Shown: positions 35,543-45,190, counted from the first letter of the stretch. The stretch: DNA of 64,000 nt from Luteimonas viscosa (GCF_008244685.1 NZ_VTFT01000001.1:1467248-1531247); one strand, 5' to 3'. Notes: a model not told the origin generated them from the letters alone. Numbers and translations: made by a program.

Positions 35543-37132
35543 TCAGTCTAGCGCGCGATACCGGAAATTGCGGAAATGCACCGTGCCGCTGCCGGCCGCA
35601 TACAGCGACGGCTTCACCGCCAGGAAGCCCCCGGCCACGTTGTGGTGATAGCCGGAGATCTCCATCTGCACCGGGTACTTGGTCCAGCTGCTTCCGTCGC
35701 GGCTGGTATGGATGGTCACGATATGGCGGTCGTTGCGGACCCGGATCCACAGCCGGCCGCCGGTGGCGCCGGGCGCCAGCCGCGCCGGCCGTTCCAGGCC
35801 GTAGCGGTGCATGACGAACTGTTCGCCGTTGCTGCCCAGGCCCGCGTACAGCCGGTCGCTGTAGAACAGCAATGCGCCTCCCTGCGCCCCCGGCTCGATG
35901 TCCATCTCGACCTCGAACTCGTAGGCCAGGTCGCCCGCGATCACGCCCAGCGGGGAACTGTCGCGTGGCGAGTCGCCCTTGCCGCGCAACCCCAGGCCGC
36001 GTTCGCCGAAGGCGATCCGCGCATACTCGTCCGGCGCCGGGTCGTAGAACGCCCATTGCTTGCCCAGCCTGCCGCCGGCGAAGCTGTCCGACAGCGCGAT
36101 GCCGTGCGGCTGCAGCGCCTCGCCTGCGGGCTTGCGTATCGGCTGGCCCAGGTCGCCGCCACGGGCCACGAACCAGCCGTCATCGGTCCACTCCACCGGA
36201 TCGAGCAGCGCCTGGCGGCCGAGGGTCCAGAAGTCGCGCTCGTAGCCGTGGTAGATCATCCACCACTGGCCGGCCACGTCCTCGACCAGCGTGGCATGGC
36301 CGCGCGACCACCAGTATTCGTCGCGACTCCGCGTGCGCACCACCGGGTTGTGGGGGGAGTTCTCCCAGGGCCCATGGATGGAACGCGAGCGGGCCACGAT
36401 CACCATGTGCCCGGTCGGCGGGCCGGCGGTGCCGCCGACGGCGGTGACCATGTAGTACCAGCCGTCGCGGCGGGTGATCTTCGGGCCTTCCTGCGCGTAC
36501 GCCTCGACCACCCAGTCCTCGGGGTAGCGCCAGCCATCGTAGACGTGCTTCACCTCGCCGACGGTGGACAGGCCGTCGTCGGCCAGTTGCACGTAGTCGC
36601 CGCCGCTGAGGAACAGGTAGCGCCTGCCGTCCTCGCCCACGGCATGGCCCGGATCGATGTGGCCAGGCAGGCCGATGTCGACCGGATCGCTCCACGGTCC
36701 GCGGATGTCGTCGGCCCAGACCACGTAGTTGCTGCGCTCGCTGCCCTCGGTGCCGCCATGGCGCGCCGGGAAGTAGATGTAGTAGCGCCCATCGTGCTTC
36801 ACCAGGTCGGGCGCCCAGACAGAGCCCACGTTGGTGGAGATCGCGTTGCCGACGGGCTGCCAGTTCACCAGGTCCCGCGAGTGCCACAGCGGCAGTCCCG
36901 GGTAGGCCGTGAACGAGGACAGGGTGAGGTAGAAATCCTCGCCGTCGCGCAGCACCGAGGGATCGGGATGGTCGCCGGCCAGCACCGGGTTGAGGAAGGT
37001 GCCGTCGCCGAGGTCCGGCTGGCGCTGGTGCTCGATCCCGCGCTGCCATTGCGGCAGCGCGTCCTGCGCAGGCGCGGGCGGAGCCAAGGCGATGGACAGG
37101 AGGAGCCAGAGCCAGCGCGACGTCTTCGACAT
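35543..37132 (-). CDS. Secreted glycoside hydrolase family 43 enzyme
   Basis: A 529-residue exported glycosidase. The signal peptide is residues 1-23 (ending PAPAQ). The five-bladed GH43 propeller covers about 45-330: the catalytic base is Asp57 in GDHPDPSVLRDGEDFY, the pKa-modulating Asp is in GHIDPGHAVGED, and the general acid Glu is in QEGPKITRRDGWYYM. A C-terminal beta-sandwich (about 340-529) follows, with GGRLWIRVRNDRHIVTIHTS. GH43 enzymes cut arabinose, xylose or galactose side chains; the exact specificity is unknown. The start MSKTSRW is chosen for AGGA five bases upstream. It lies 37 bases downstream of dctM in the same operon. Confidence 0.88.
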   Translation of the reverse strand: MSKTSRWLWLLLSIALAPPAPAQDALPQWQRGIEHQRQPDLGDGTFLNPVLAGDHPDPSVLRDGEDFYLTLSSFTAYPGLPLWHSRDLVNWQPVGNAISTNVGSVWAPDLVKHDGRYYIYFPARHGGTEGSERSNYVVWADDIRGPWSDPVDIGLPGHIDPGHAVGEDGRRYLFLSGGDYVQLADDGLSTVGEVKHVYDGWRYPEDWVVEAYAQEGPKITRRDGWYYMVTAVGGTAGPPTGHMVIVARSRSIHGPWENSPHNPVVRTRSRDEYWWSRGHATLVEDVAGQWWMIYHGYERDFWTLGRQALLDPVEWTDDGWFVARGGDLGQPIRKPAGEALQPHGIALSDSFAGGRLGKQWAFYDPAPDEYARIAFGERGLGLRGKGDSPRDSSPLGVIAGDLAYEFEVEMDIEPGAQGGALLFYSDRLYAGLGSNGEQFVMHRYGLERPARLAPGATGGRLWIRVRNDRHIVTIHTSRDGSSWTKYPVQMEISGYHHNVAGGFLAVKPSLYAAGSGTVHFRNFRYRALD

Positions 37133-37169
37133 GGAATTCCTCATGGGAAACGGGCCGCCATGTACCGGT

Positions 37170-38453
37170 TCACGCGCGCAGCAGCGCCGGCAACCACAGC
37201 GACAGTTGCGGGAACAGCACCACCGCCAGCAGCACGGCCAGGCCCGCAAGCCAGAACGGCCAGATCGAGCGCAGGCTCTCGGCGATCGTGATCTTGCCGA
37301 TCGCGGTGCCCACGAACAGCACCGAACCCACCGGCGGCGTCACCAGGCCCAGTCCGCCGGTCAGCACCAGCACCATGCCGAAATGCACCGGGTGGATGCC
37401 GTACGCCTTGGCCACCGGCAGGAAGATCGGGGTGCAGATCAGGATCAACGGCGCCAGGTCCATGAAGGTCCCCAGCAGCAGCAGGATCAGCACGATCAGC
37501 AGCAGCACCGCGTACCTGTTCCCGGCGATCGATTGCAATGCCTCGACCGCCGCCACCGGCACCTGCAGATAGGCCAGCATCCATCCGAAGGCGGCCGCGC
37601 AGGCGATCACGAACAGGATCACGCCGGTGGTCCTGGCCGCATGCACGATGGTCTCGAGGAACATCCGCCAGCGCAGTTGCCGGTACAGCACCACGGTCAC
37701 CAGCAACGCGTATACCACCGCCACCGCCGCGCTCTCGACCGCGGTGAACACGCCGGCGCGGATGCCGATGAAGATCAGCGCCACCAGGCCCAGGCCGGGC
37801 AGTGCCGACACCAGCCGCAGCAGCACCGTGCGCAGGCCCGGGAACGGCTCGGTGCCGTAGCCCCGGCGCCGCGCCACCACGTAGCCGGTCAGCATCATCG
37901 CCGCCGTCATCAGCAGCGCCGGCAGGATCCCGCCGGCGAACAGGTCGGCGATCGAGATGCCGCCGCCGGCCGCCGCCGAGTACAGGATCAGGTTGTGCGA
38001 AGGCGGCACCAGCAGCGCCACCAGCGCGGCGGTGATGCAGACGTTCACGGCGAAATCGCGGTCGTAGCCGCGCTTGACCATCTGCGGGATCATGGTGCCG
38101 CCGACCGCGGAGACGTCGGCGATCGCCGAACCCGACACGCCGCCGAAGAACAGCGACGACAGCACCGACACCTGTCCAAGGCCGCCGCGCACGCGCCCCA
38201 CAAGGCCCGCGGCCAGCGCGATCAGGCGTTCGGAGATGCCCCCGCGCATCATGATTTCGCCGGCGAAGATGAACAGCGGGATCGCGATCAGCGATGCGGT
38301 GCCGATGCCCGCGCCGACCTGCTGCGCCAGCACCACCGACGGCAGGTCGAGGTACAGCAGCGTCAGCAGCGAGGCGGCAGCAAGCGCATAGGCGACCGGC
38401 ACGCCGATCACCAGCAGCACGATGAAGGAGATGAACAGGATGGCGATGCCCAT
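37170..38453 (-). CDS. TRAP transporter large permease (DctM)
   Basis: A 427-residue membrane protein with about 12 helices, the large permease of a tripartite ATP-independent periplasmic transporter. It has family-typical segments such as IPLFIFAGEIMMRGGISERL, SSLFFGGVSGSAIADVSAVG and the C-terminal LVTPPVGSVLFVGTAI. It uses a sodium or proton gradient and, from context, imports uronates or short oligogalacturonides. The gap to dctQ is three bases, and GH43 follows 37 bases on. Confidence 0.93.
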   Translation of the reverse strand: MGIAILFISFIVLLVIGVPVAYALAAASLLTLLYLDLPSVVLAQQVGAGIGTASLIAIPLFIFAGEIMMRGGISERLIALAAGLVGRVRGGLGQVSVLSSLFFGGVSGSAIADVSAVGGTMIPQMVKRGYDRDFAVNVCITAALVALLVPPSHNLILYSAAAGGGISIADLFAGGILPALLMTAAMMLTGYVVARRRGYGTEPFPGLRTVLLRLVSALPGLGLVALIFIGIRAGVFTAVESAAVAVVYALLVTVVLYRQLRWRMFLETIVHAARTTGVILFVIACAAAFGWMLAYLQVPVAAVEALQSIAGNRYAVLLLIVLILLLLGTFMDLAPLILICTPIFLPVAKAYGIHPVHFGMVLVLTGGLGLVTPPVGSVLFVGTAIGKITIAESLRSIWPFWLAGLAVLLAVVLFPQLSLWLPALLRA

Positions 38454-38456
38454 GGC

Positions 38457-39014
38457 TCAGCCCTCCCCGCCGGCGCGCAGCACGCCGGGCAGGCGCGCCA
38501 GCGCGAACACCACCATCAGCGCGCCGCCGAGCGACAACGGCAGGAAGCCGATGCTCTGCGGCATCGGCGCGCCGGCGATGCGCACGTCCAGCGCGTCGAA
38601 CAGCAGCACCGCGCCCCAGCCCGCCAGCACGGCGCCTATCGCGGCCACGACCAGCACGTTGAGCGCATCGACCACGCGTCGCACGCGAGGCTGCATCGCG
38701 TCGGCCAGCAGGCTGAAGCTGAAGTGGCGTTGGGTGTGGACACCCGCCGCCGCGCCGAAGCTCATCGCGGTGCCGAGCAGCAGCAGCGTGACCGGCTCCG
38801 TCCAGCTCGGCGAATCGTTCAGCACGTAGCGTGCGACCACCTGCCAGCCCTGCACCAGCACCAGCCCGGCCAGCGCCGTCGCGGCGATGGCGATGGCGAT
38901 GCCGGCGAGCCGGTCGAGCGCACCCGGCGGTCCTGCGGGGGGCGTCTGGTCCGTACCGGCGTCGGTGCCGGTGTCGAGTGGGGTCTCCGATCGTCCCGTC
39001 ATCTGGGTCCTCAT
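38457..39014 (-). CDS. TRAP transporter small permease (DctQ)
   Basis: A 185-residue protein with four predicted membrane helices (about 40-62, 75-95, 115-140, 155-175) and the DctQ-typical WQVVARYVLNDSPSWTEPVT after helix one. A 35-residue Thr/Pro-rich N-terminal tail precedes it. The start at 39014 overlaps the dctP stop as ATGA; an internal ATG at 39002 is an alternative. It is the small membrane subunit of the same TRAP system. Confidence 0.9.
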   Translation of the reverse strand: MRTQMTGRSETPLDTGTDAGTDQTPPAGPPGALDRLAGIAIAIAATALAGLVLVQGWQVVARYVLNDSPSWTEPVTLLLLGTAMSFGAAAGVHTQRHFSFSLLADAMQPRVRRVVDALNVLVVAAIGAVLAGWGAVLLFDALDVRIAGAPMPQSIGFLPLSLGGALMVVFALARLPGVLRAGGEG

Positions 39015-40003
39015 GCGGTTGCGCGGATCTGCGCGTACAGCGCTTCGATGCGCGGATCGCGGCGATACCCGGCCAGCAGCGGCGCGGCCGCCGCGCGGAA
39101 GGCGTCGATGTCGACCTCGTTCGCCTCGATGCCCGCGGCCAGCACCTCCTCGCGCGCCGCGGCTTCGGAGGCGTCCCAGGCCTCGCGCATCACCGCCACC
39201 GAGCGCCGCGCGGCGTCGCGCAGCAGTTCGCGGTCTCCGGCATCGAGGGCATCCCAGGTGCGCCGCGACAGCAGCAGCACGTCCGGCGCGTAGGAATGCT
39301 CGCTCTGCGACCAGTAGCGGGCCGCCTCGAAATGGCGGCTCGAGTGGAAGCTGCGGATGTTGTTCTCGGCCCCGTCGATCATCCGCGTCTCCATGCCCGA
39401 GTACACCTCGCCCAGCGACAGCGGGGTGGCGTTGGCGCCGAACTGGCGCAGCAGGCGGATGAAGATGTCCGAGACCGGCACGCGGATCTTCATCCCGTGC
39501 AGGTCGGCGGGCGTGCGAATCGGACGCCGCGCGTTGTAGAAGCACCGAGCGCCGGAGTCGTAGATCGCCAGCCCGACCAGGCCGCGTCCGGAGAAGCCGT
39601 CCAGCACCGCCCGGCCGACCTCTCCGTCCATCGACCGGCGCATGTGCGCGACCGAGTCGAACGCGTACGGCAGGCACAACGCCCGGGTCAGCGGGAAGGC
39701 GTTGTTGAGCGCGCCGCTGTAGACGCGCGCGAAGTCGATCGCGCCGAAGCGGGCCATGTCGATCGCCTCGGCCTCGCGGCCGAGTTGCCCGGAATGGTAG
39801 AGGCGGATGCGCAGCCTGCCGCGTGTCTCGCGCTCCAGCGTCTGGCCGATCCAGCGCATGGCCTCGACCGTGGGATAGTCGCTCACGTGCACGTCGGTGG
39901 CGGTCAGCAGGCCGTTGCGGCCCGCGGCCAGCGCCGGCATCGCGCCCGCGCCTGCCGCGCAGGCGACGCCGAGGCCGGCGGCGATGAAGCGGCGCCGCCT
40001 CAT
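39011..40003 (-). CDS. TRAP transporter substrate-binding protein (DctP)
   Basis: A 330-residue periplasmic solute-binding protein. It has a twin-arginine-rich signal (MRRRRFIAAGLGVACAAG; cleavage near residue 28). DctP-family hallmarks are RLRIRLYHSGQLGREAEAID, the NARRPIRTPADLHGMKIRVP segment with the carboxylate-binding Arg, and EVYSGMETRMIDGAENN. Family members bind carboxylate ligands including uronates. The start at 40003 overlaps the upstream gene's stop by four bases, so the operon is translationally coupled. Confidence 0.92.
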   Translation of the reverse strand: MRRRRFIAAGLGVACAAGAGAMPALAAGRNGLLTATDVHVSDYPTVEAMRWIGQTLERETRGRLRIRLYHSGQLGREAEAIDMARFGAIDFARVYSGALNNAFPLTRALCLPYAFDSVAHMRRSMDGEVGRAVLDGFSGRGLVGLAIYDSGARCFYNARRPIRTPADLHGMKIRVPVSDIFIRLLRQFGANATPLSLGEVYSGMETRMIDGAENNIRSFHSSRHFEAARYWSQSEHSYAPDVLLLSRRTWDALDAGDRELLRDAARRSVAVMREAWDASEAAAREEVLAAGIEANEVDIDAFRAAAAPLLAGYRRDPRIEALYAQIRATA

Positions 40004-40848
40004 GCGCTGCTGCCGGCGGCGAACGCGGTGGCGGCGACGACACGCCCGTGGATCGTGCCGTGCGTGCCGAAGCCCACGCGTACGCGCTGGCCCACGCGCA
40101 CCTCGTGGATGCCGGTGGCGTTGCCGGTCGCGATCAGGTCGCCGGCCCGCAGCGGACGGCCGCGCCGGGCCGAACGCGACAGCGCGAACGCATAGGCGGC
40201 CAGCAGCCCGCCGGGCAGGAGCGTGGCGCCGCCCGTGCCGACGCGCTCGTCGTCGATCCAGCACTCCGCGACCAGTTCCGGCTCCGGGATGTCGCGCCAG
40301 TGCGGGATTTCCGGGCCCACCACCAGGCCGTTGTTGTTCCCGAAATCCGAGACCACCACCCGCGGCCCGAGCGCGTTGATCGTCGCCAGCGGGCTGCTGG
40401 CGATCTCCAGGCCGATCGCCAGCGCAGCCGGCAATGCGGCAGCCTCGGCAGGCGTCCAGTCCAGCTTGCCGGCAGGCGCGTCGGCCTCCAGGCGCAGCAC
40501 GTACTCGGCCTCGATCGCGCCGAAGCCGCCGACGAACACCGGCAGCACCGCATCGTCCACCCGGGTCGACAGCTGTCGTTGGTAGATCGGGCCGAGCAGG
40601 CGGTCGTCGCCCGATCCGTCCCGGCGCTCGGCGCCGATGTAGCCGACCTTCCAGCCGGCCACCCGATCCGGCCAGCGCGCGATCGCGAGGTCCTGCACCC
40701 TGTACGCCGCGACCAGGTCTTCGGGAATGACGCCGGGGAAGTCCGGCACGCTGCGACCCTGCAGCCTTGCCTCCACGAACGTGTCGGCGATGGCCACCGC
40801 GGCGGCATGCTCGGTCGAGTCCTTCGATGTTTCGGTTTCGCTGCTCAA
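40000..40848 (-). CDS. FAH/2-keto-4-pentenoate hydratase-family enzyme
   Basis: A 282-residue member of the fumarylacetoacetate hydrolase/hydratase fold. It has the metal-site Glu pattern in GGFGAIEAEYVLRL, GWKVGYIGAERRDG near the N-terminus, DFGNNNGLVVGPEI, and the C-terminal GDLIATGNATGIHEVRVGQRV. Relatives hydrate or decarboxylate 2-keto acids, and some act on 2-keto-3-deoxy sugar acids; a role on a uronate-derived 2-keto acid is inferred. The best start is a TTG at 40848 preceded by GGAGGGGGC; no ATG fits. First gene of the operon with dctPQM and GH43. Confidence 0.78.
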   Translation of the reverse strand: MSSETETSKDSTEHAAAVAIADTFVEARLQGRSVPDFPGVIPEDLVAAYRVQDLAIARWPDRVAGWKVGYIGAERRDGSGDDRLLGPIYQRQLSTRVDDAVLPVFVGGFGAIEAEYVLRLEADAPAGKLDWTPAEAAALPAALAIGLEIASSPLATINALGPRVVVSDFGNNNGLVVGPEIPHWRDIPEPELVAECWIDDERVGTGGATLLPGGLLAAYAFALSRSARRGRPLRAGDLIATGNATGIHEVRVGQRVRVGFGTHGTIHGRVVAATAFAAGSSA

Positions 40849-40903
40849 GCCCCCTCCGGATGATGTTGCGGTGCAGATCGCCGCAGGCCGGATGTCCTTG
40901 TAA

Positions 40904-40919
40904 GGTAAACCGGTGTCAT
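40904..40919. promoter_or_regulatory. LacI-type operator between the TRAP operon and pectate lyase
   Basis: GGTAAACCGGTGTCAT, centred on ACCGGT, in the 148-base gap between divergent starts (40848 leftward, 40997 rightward). It could control both directions. Confidence 0.7.
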
Positions 40920-40996
40920 CTTCAATGTGCAGTGCGGCAAACCGGTGGACATCCTCCGCCCGGCCGCCCGATCCGACCCGCGATGGAGCCTTCCGC

Positions 40997-42331
40997 ATGT
41001 CCCCGATCCGCCGATCCCCCGCCTGGTACGCCCTGCTCGCCTGCCTGCTCTGCCTTGCGCTTCCCGTGTCGGCCGCCGCCGACCGCGTCCCCGCCTTTCC
41101 CGGGGCCCAGGGCTGGGCCGCGCACACGCCGGGCGGCCGCGGCGGGCAGATCCTGCGGGTGACGACGCTGGCCGCCGATGGCCCCGGCTCCCTGCGTGCC
41201 GCGGTCGAGACCAGGGGTCCGCGGGTGGTCGTGTTCGAGGTCGGCGGCGTGATCGACCTGGGCATGAAGGAGCTGCGGATCAGCGAGCCCTACCTGACGA
41301 TTGCCGGCCAGACCGCGCCGCATCCCGGGATCACGATCATCAAGGGCGGCCTGACCATCGCCGCCCACGACGTGGTGGTCCGCCACCTCCGCATCCGCCC
41401 CGGGGACGGCCACCGGCCCAAGGGCTCGGGCGACATCGACGCGATCACGACCCTGCGCGGCGCGCGCAACGTGATCGTCGACCACTGTTCGCTCACCTGG
41501 GCCACCGACGAGGGGCTGTCGGCCTCCAGCACGCGATTCCTCGGCGAGGACGAGTCGCAGTGGATGCGCAACGCTTCGCACGACATCACTTTCAGCAACA
41601 ACATCATCGCCGAAGGCCTGGCCCATGCCACCCACCCCAAGGGCGAGCATTCCAAGGGCACGCTGGTGCACGACCACGTCAGTCGCATCCTGATCGTCGG
41701 CAACCTGTACGCGCACAACTACGAGCGCAGCCCGCTGTTCAAGGGCGGCGCGCGCGGGCAGGTCGTCAACAACCTGATCTACAACCCCGGCCAGCGCGCG
41801 ATCCACTACAACCTGATCGCCGAGGAATGGATCGGACACCCCTACTCCCGCGGCGAGATGGTCCTGCGCGGCAACGTGCTGCGGGCGGGGATCTCGACCG
41901 AGCCTCTGGCACTGTTCATGGTCGGCGGCTCCGGCGACGTCGACGTGCATGCGGAGGACAACCTGGCGGTCGATCGCCTCGGCAGGCCGGTGATCGAAGC
42001 GACCGGTCGCTACACCACCGCGCCGGTCCGGATCAACGAACCTGCAGCCGCGCCCGCGCTGCCGTTCGGCGTACGGCTCCTGCCGTCGGCGCAGGTGCAG
42101 GATGCCGTGATCGAAACCGTTGGGGCCACGCCCTGGGACCGCGACCCGGTCGATCGTCGCATCGTCGCCGACGTGATCGAAGGCCGCGGCACGATCATCG
42201 ACAGCCAGGACGAGGTGGGCGGCTATCCGCAGTACGCGCCCACGCGCAAACCCTTCGTCGAGGCGGACTGGAACCTCGGGACGATGGAGCCGCGTTCGGG
42301 CACGTACCCGCGCGGCGAACCACTGCGTTGA
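40997..42331 (+). CDS. Secreted pectate lyase (polysaccharide lyase family 1-like)
   Basis: A 444-residue exported beta-helix enzyme. The signal peptide is residues 1-27 (ending SAAA). The mature protein opens VPAFPGAQGWAAHTPGGRGG, as in bacterial PL1 pectate lyases. Beta-helix turns follow with FEVGGVIDLGMKELRI, VVVRHLRIRPGDGHRP, DAITTLRGARNVIVDHCSLT and NNIIAEGLAHATHP. Catalysis by a calcium- and arginine-dependent beta-elimination on polygalacturonate is expected. The start is chosen for the signal peptide and GGAG eight bases upstream. It produces the unsaturated oligomers that KduI/KduD process. Confidence 0.88.
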   Translation: MSPIRRSPAWYALLACLLCLALPVSAAADRVPAFPGAQGWAAHTPGGRGGQILRVTTLAADGPGSLRAAVETRGPRVVVFEVGGVIDLGMKELRISEPYLTIAGQTAPHPGITIIKGGLTIAAHDVVVRHLRIRPGDGHRPKGSGDIDAITTLRGARNVIVDHCSLTWATDEGLSASSTRFLGEDESQWMRNASHDITFSNNIIAEGLAHATHPKGEHSKGTLVHDHVSRILIVGNLYAHNYERSPLFKGGARGQVVNNLIYNPGQRAIHYNLIAEEWIGHPYSRGEMVLRGNVLRAGISTEPLALFMVGGSGDVDVHAEDNLAVDRLGRPVIEATGRYTTAPVRINEPAAAPALPFGVRLLPSAQVQDAVIETVGATPWDRDPVDRRIVADVIEGRGTIIDSQDEVGGYPQYAPTRKPFVEADWNLGTMEPRSGTYPRGEPLR

Positions 42332-42336
42332 CCGCG

Positions 42337-43932
42337 ATGCGACCCAGGCGCGCGTTCCTGCAGGTTTCGCTGGCGCTGTGCGGTGGCGCCATGGCGCCCG
42401 GCCTGGTGGCCGCCGCTCCCTCGCCCGCGACCAGTCTCGCACGCGTGCGTGGCGGCCGCGTCGCCGGCACCCGCGAGCACGGCGTGCACGTGTTCCGCGG
42501 CATCCGCTACGGCGCCGACACCGCGCCGCGCCGCTTCCTGCCTGCATTGCGGGAAGCCTCCTGGCGTGGCGTGCGCGATGCGCTCGCCTACGGCGCGGCG
42601 ACCGCGCAACGTGGCGGCGAAGGCCCGGGCAGCGAGGACTGCCTGTTCCTCAACGTCTGGACGCCGGGGCTGCGCGACGGCGCGAGGCGACCGGTCCTGG
42701 TCTACCTCCATGGCGGCGGTTTCAACAACGGTTCTGGCAGCGATCCGCTCTACGACGGCGCCCGTCTGTGCCTGCGCGGCGACGTCGTCGTGGTCACCCT
42801 CAACCATCGGCTCAACGCCTTCGGCTACCTGTATCTCGGGGGCCTGCTCGGCCCGGACTACGCCGGGTCCGGCAACGTCGGCCAGCTCGACCTGGTACAG
42901 GCACTGCACTGGGTACGCGAACACGCGGCGGAGTTCGGCGGCGATGCCGGCAACGTCACCCTGTTCGGCCAGTCGGGCGGTGGCGCGAAGATCGCCACGC
43001 TGATGGCGATGCCGGCCGCGCGCGGCCTGTTCCATCGCGCGTGGACCATGAGCGGGCAGCAGGTGACGGCGGCCGGGCCGCGCGCGGCGGATGGTCGAGC
43101 GCGGATCTATCTCGACGCCCTCGGCCTGTCCCCGGCCGATGCCGGACGCCTGCGCATGCTGCCGGCGGAGACGCTGCTGGCGGCACAGTCGGTGCGCGAC
43201 CCCTCGCGCATCGAGGACAGTGCACTCTACTTCGGCCCCGTGATGGATGGCGCTGCGCTGCCGCGCCACCCGTTCTGGCCCGATGCGCCGCCGCAGTCGG
43301 CGGCGATCCCGATGGTCGTCGGCAACACCCGCGACGAGACGCGCGCCTTCCTCGGCAGCGATCCCGACAACTTCACGCTCGACTGGGAGCAGCTCCCGGC
43401 CAGGCTGCGCACGCAGCAGTATCTGGACATCGACCCCGACCTGGTGGTGGCCGGATACCGCAGGCTGTATCCGCACTACACGCCATCGGAGGTGTTCTTC
43501 GCGGCGACCACGGCCGGGCGCTCCTGGCGCGGCGCGGTGGAGGAACTCGAAGCGCGCGCACGCGATGGCGGAGGCAATACCTGGGCCTACCAGCTCGACT
43601 GGTATCCACGCGACGTGGAAGGCGGCGAGCGCAGGCGCGCCTTCCATACGCTCGACATCCCGCTGGTGTTCGACAACATCGCCCGGGCGGGCTCGCGCAC
43701 CGGGGTCGCGCCGCAGGCGCAGCGCGTGGCGGATGCGATGAGCGAGGCGCTGCTCGCGTTCGCCCGCTGCGGCGATCCGCGCACCGGCGCGACCGCGGAC
43801 TGGCGGCCGTACTCGCTGCCGCGGCGCGAGACGATGGTTTTCGATGCCGAACCCCGGATGGCCGACGATCCGCGTGGCGGCGAGCGGCGTCTCTACCGGA
43901 TCGCACCCTTCGTGCAACGCGGCACCCTGTAG
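42337..43932 (+). CDS. Exported type-B carboxylesterase
   Basis: A 531-residue alpha/beta-hydrolase. The N-terminus MRPRRAFLQVSLALCG looks like a Tat-type signal (cleavage near residue 27). Type-B signatures are SEDCLFLNVWTP (about 99-110), the oxyanion-hole HGGGF, and GQSGGGAK with nucleophile Ser213. The acid is probably in GNTRDE, and the His in AFHTLDIPLVF. In pectin loci such enzymes may remove methyl, acetyl or feruloyl esters; which one is unknown. It starts six bases after the lyase stop, so one operon. A TTG at 42328 is an alternative start. Confidence 0.87.
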   Translation: MRPRRAFLQVSLALCGGAMAPGLVAAAPSPATSLARVRGGRVAGTREHGVHVFRGIRYGADTAPRRFLPALREASWRGVRDALAYGAATAQRGGEGPGSEDCLFLNVWTPGLRDGARRPVLVYLHGGGFNNGSGSDPLYDGARLCLRGDVVVVTLNHRLNAFGYLYLGGLLGPDYAGSGNVGQLDLVQALHWVREHAAEFGGDAGNVTLFGQSGGGAKIATLMAMPAARGLFHRAWTMSGQQVTAAGPRAADGRARIYLDALGLSPADAGRLRMLPAETLLAAQSVRDPSRIEDSALYFGPVMDGAALPRHPFWPDAPPQSAAIPMVVGNTRDETRAFLGSDPDNFTLDWEQLPARLRTQQYLDIDPDLVVAGYRRLYPHYTPSEVFFAATTAGRSWRGAVEELEARARDGGGNTWAYQLDWYPRDVEGGERRRAFHTLDIPLVFDNIARAGSRTGVAPQAQRVADAMSEALLAFARCGDPRTGATADWRPYSLPRRETMVFDAEPRMADDPRGGERRLYRIAPFVQRGTL

Positions 43933-43941
43933 GAACGCGGC

Positions 43942-44970
43942 ATGCGTGTCCGCATCCTGCTGGCGGGCATGCTGGCGTCCATGGCCACGGCGTCGGCGGA
44001 GCCGCCCGCGGGCCCGGCGTCCGCCGAGGACGCCGGCGTGGTCCGGATCGAGATCTGGCCCGCCGGCCACGCCCCCGATCATGCAGGCACGCTCCCTCCG
44101 CAGCGCATCGTGGACCGCGGCCGGCTTGCCGACGGTTCGCGCGACCGCGTGATCACCGGCGTCCGTCGTCCCTACTTCGTGGTACACCGCCCGCCGCACC
44201 CCGATGGCACCGCGCTGCTGGTGGCGCCCGGCGGCGGATACGAGCGCGTCGTGCTCGACAAGGAAGGCACCACGCTCGTCCCGGCCTTCGCGGGATCCGG
44301 GATCACCCTGTTCGTCCTGCGGTACCGCCTGCCGGGGGACGGTCATGCGGAAGGTGCCGATGTGGCGCTGGCCGATGCGCAGCGTTCGTTGCGGATGATC
44401 CGCGCCTGCGCACCTGCCTGGGGACTCGATCCCGCCCGGGTGGGCATGCTCGGCTTCTCCGCCGGGGGCCACCTCGCCGCCAGCCTGGGCACGCGCTTCG
44501 ACGAATCGCTGCAGCCGCCGATCGACGCCTACGACGCGACGAGCGCCCGGCCCGACTTCCTGCTCCTGGGCTATCCGGTGATCGACATGGCCGGCCGCGA
44601 TGCCCACGCGGGATCGCGACGCCGACTGCTCGGCCCCGCGCCGTCGCCCGATTCGTTGCGGCGCTACTCGCCGCAGCACGCGGTCGACGGCCGCACACCG
44701 CCGACCTTCCTGCTCCATGCCAGCGACGACACTTCGGTGCCGGTGCGCAACAGCCTGGTCTTCCACGCCGCCCTGCGCGCCGCAGGCGTGCCCGCGGAAC
44801 TGCATGTGTATGCGGCGGGCGGGCACGGATTCGGCACTCACGCCATCGCCGACAACCGGCTTGCCGGGTGGCCGCGTCTGGCGATCGACTGGATCCACTC
44901 GCTGCCACCGCGCGCGGACGCGGTCCCCGCACCCGTCACCGGTTGTCCCCGCATCGCGCCCGAGTCCTGA
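43942..44970 (+). CDS. Exported acetyl-esterase-like alpha/beta hydrolase
   Basis: A 342-residue protein with a signal peptide (1-19, ending ASA). It has the BD-FAE/acetylxylan-esterase-type hydrolase fold: oxyanion region APGGGYERVV, nucleophile Ser173 in GMLGFSAGGHLAA, acid Asp in LLHASDDTSVPV, and catalytic His in YAAGGHGFGTH. It probably deacetylates hemicellulose or pectin fragments in the periplasm. It begins nine bases after the carboxylesterase stop and ends the rightward lyase operon. Confidence 0.87.
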   Translation: MRVRILLAGMLASMATASAEPPAGPASAEDAGVVRIEIWPAGHAPDHAGTLPPQRIVDRGRLADGSRDRVITGVRRPYFVVHRPPHPDGTALLVAPGGGYERVVLDKEGTTLVPAFAGSGITLFVLRYRLPGDGHAEGADVALADAQRSLRMIRACAPAWGLDPARVGMLGFSAGGHLAASLGTRFDESLQPPIDAYDATSARPDFLLLGYPVIDMAGRDAHAGSRRRLLGPAPSPDSLRRYSPQHAVDGRTPPTFLLHASDDTSVPVRNSLVFHAALRAAGVPAELHVYAAGGHGFGTHAIADNRLAGWPRLAIDWIHSLPPRADAVPAPVTGCPRIAPES

Positions 44971-45190
44971 GGCCGGCAACGTCGCTGCCCTCGCCCAGCG
45001 TCGCCCGGGCGCGCACGAAGCGGCTCGCCGCGAAGGCCGACTCCGCGGGGTGTCCGCACCGGTGGCCAAGCCGGACCGTCTTCAAGCCGCGCAGCGCGTG
45101 CGCGACAGATCCTCGAAACGGGGAGCCGGCGAATGCCGGCGGCGCCAGTGAGGGGCCCGCCACCGCGATGCGGCCCCGCCGCGCGCAATG

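Noticed and set aside
37157-37175. ACCGGT core between dctM and GH43 as a further operator
   Set aside because: It lacks the GTC extension seen in the other sites, and the flanks do not match; a six-base core is common at this GC content.
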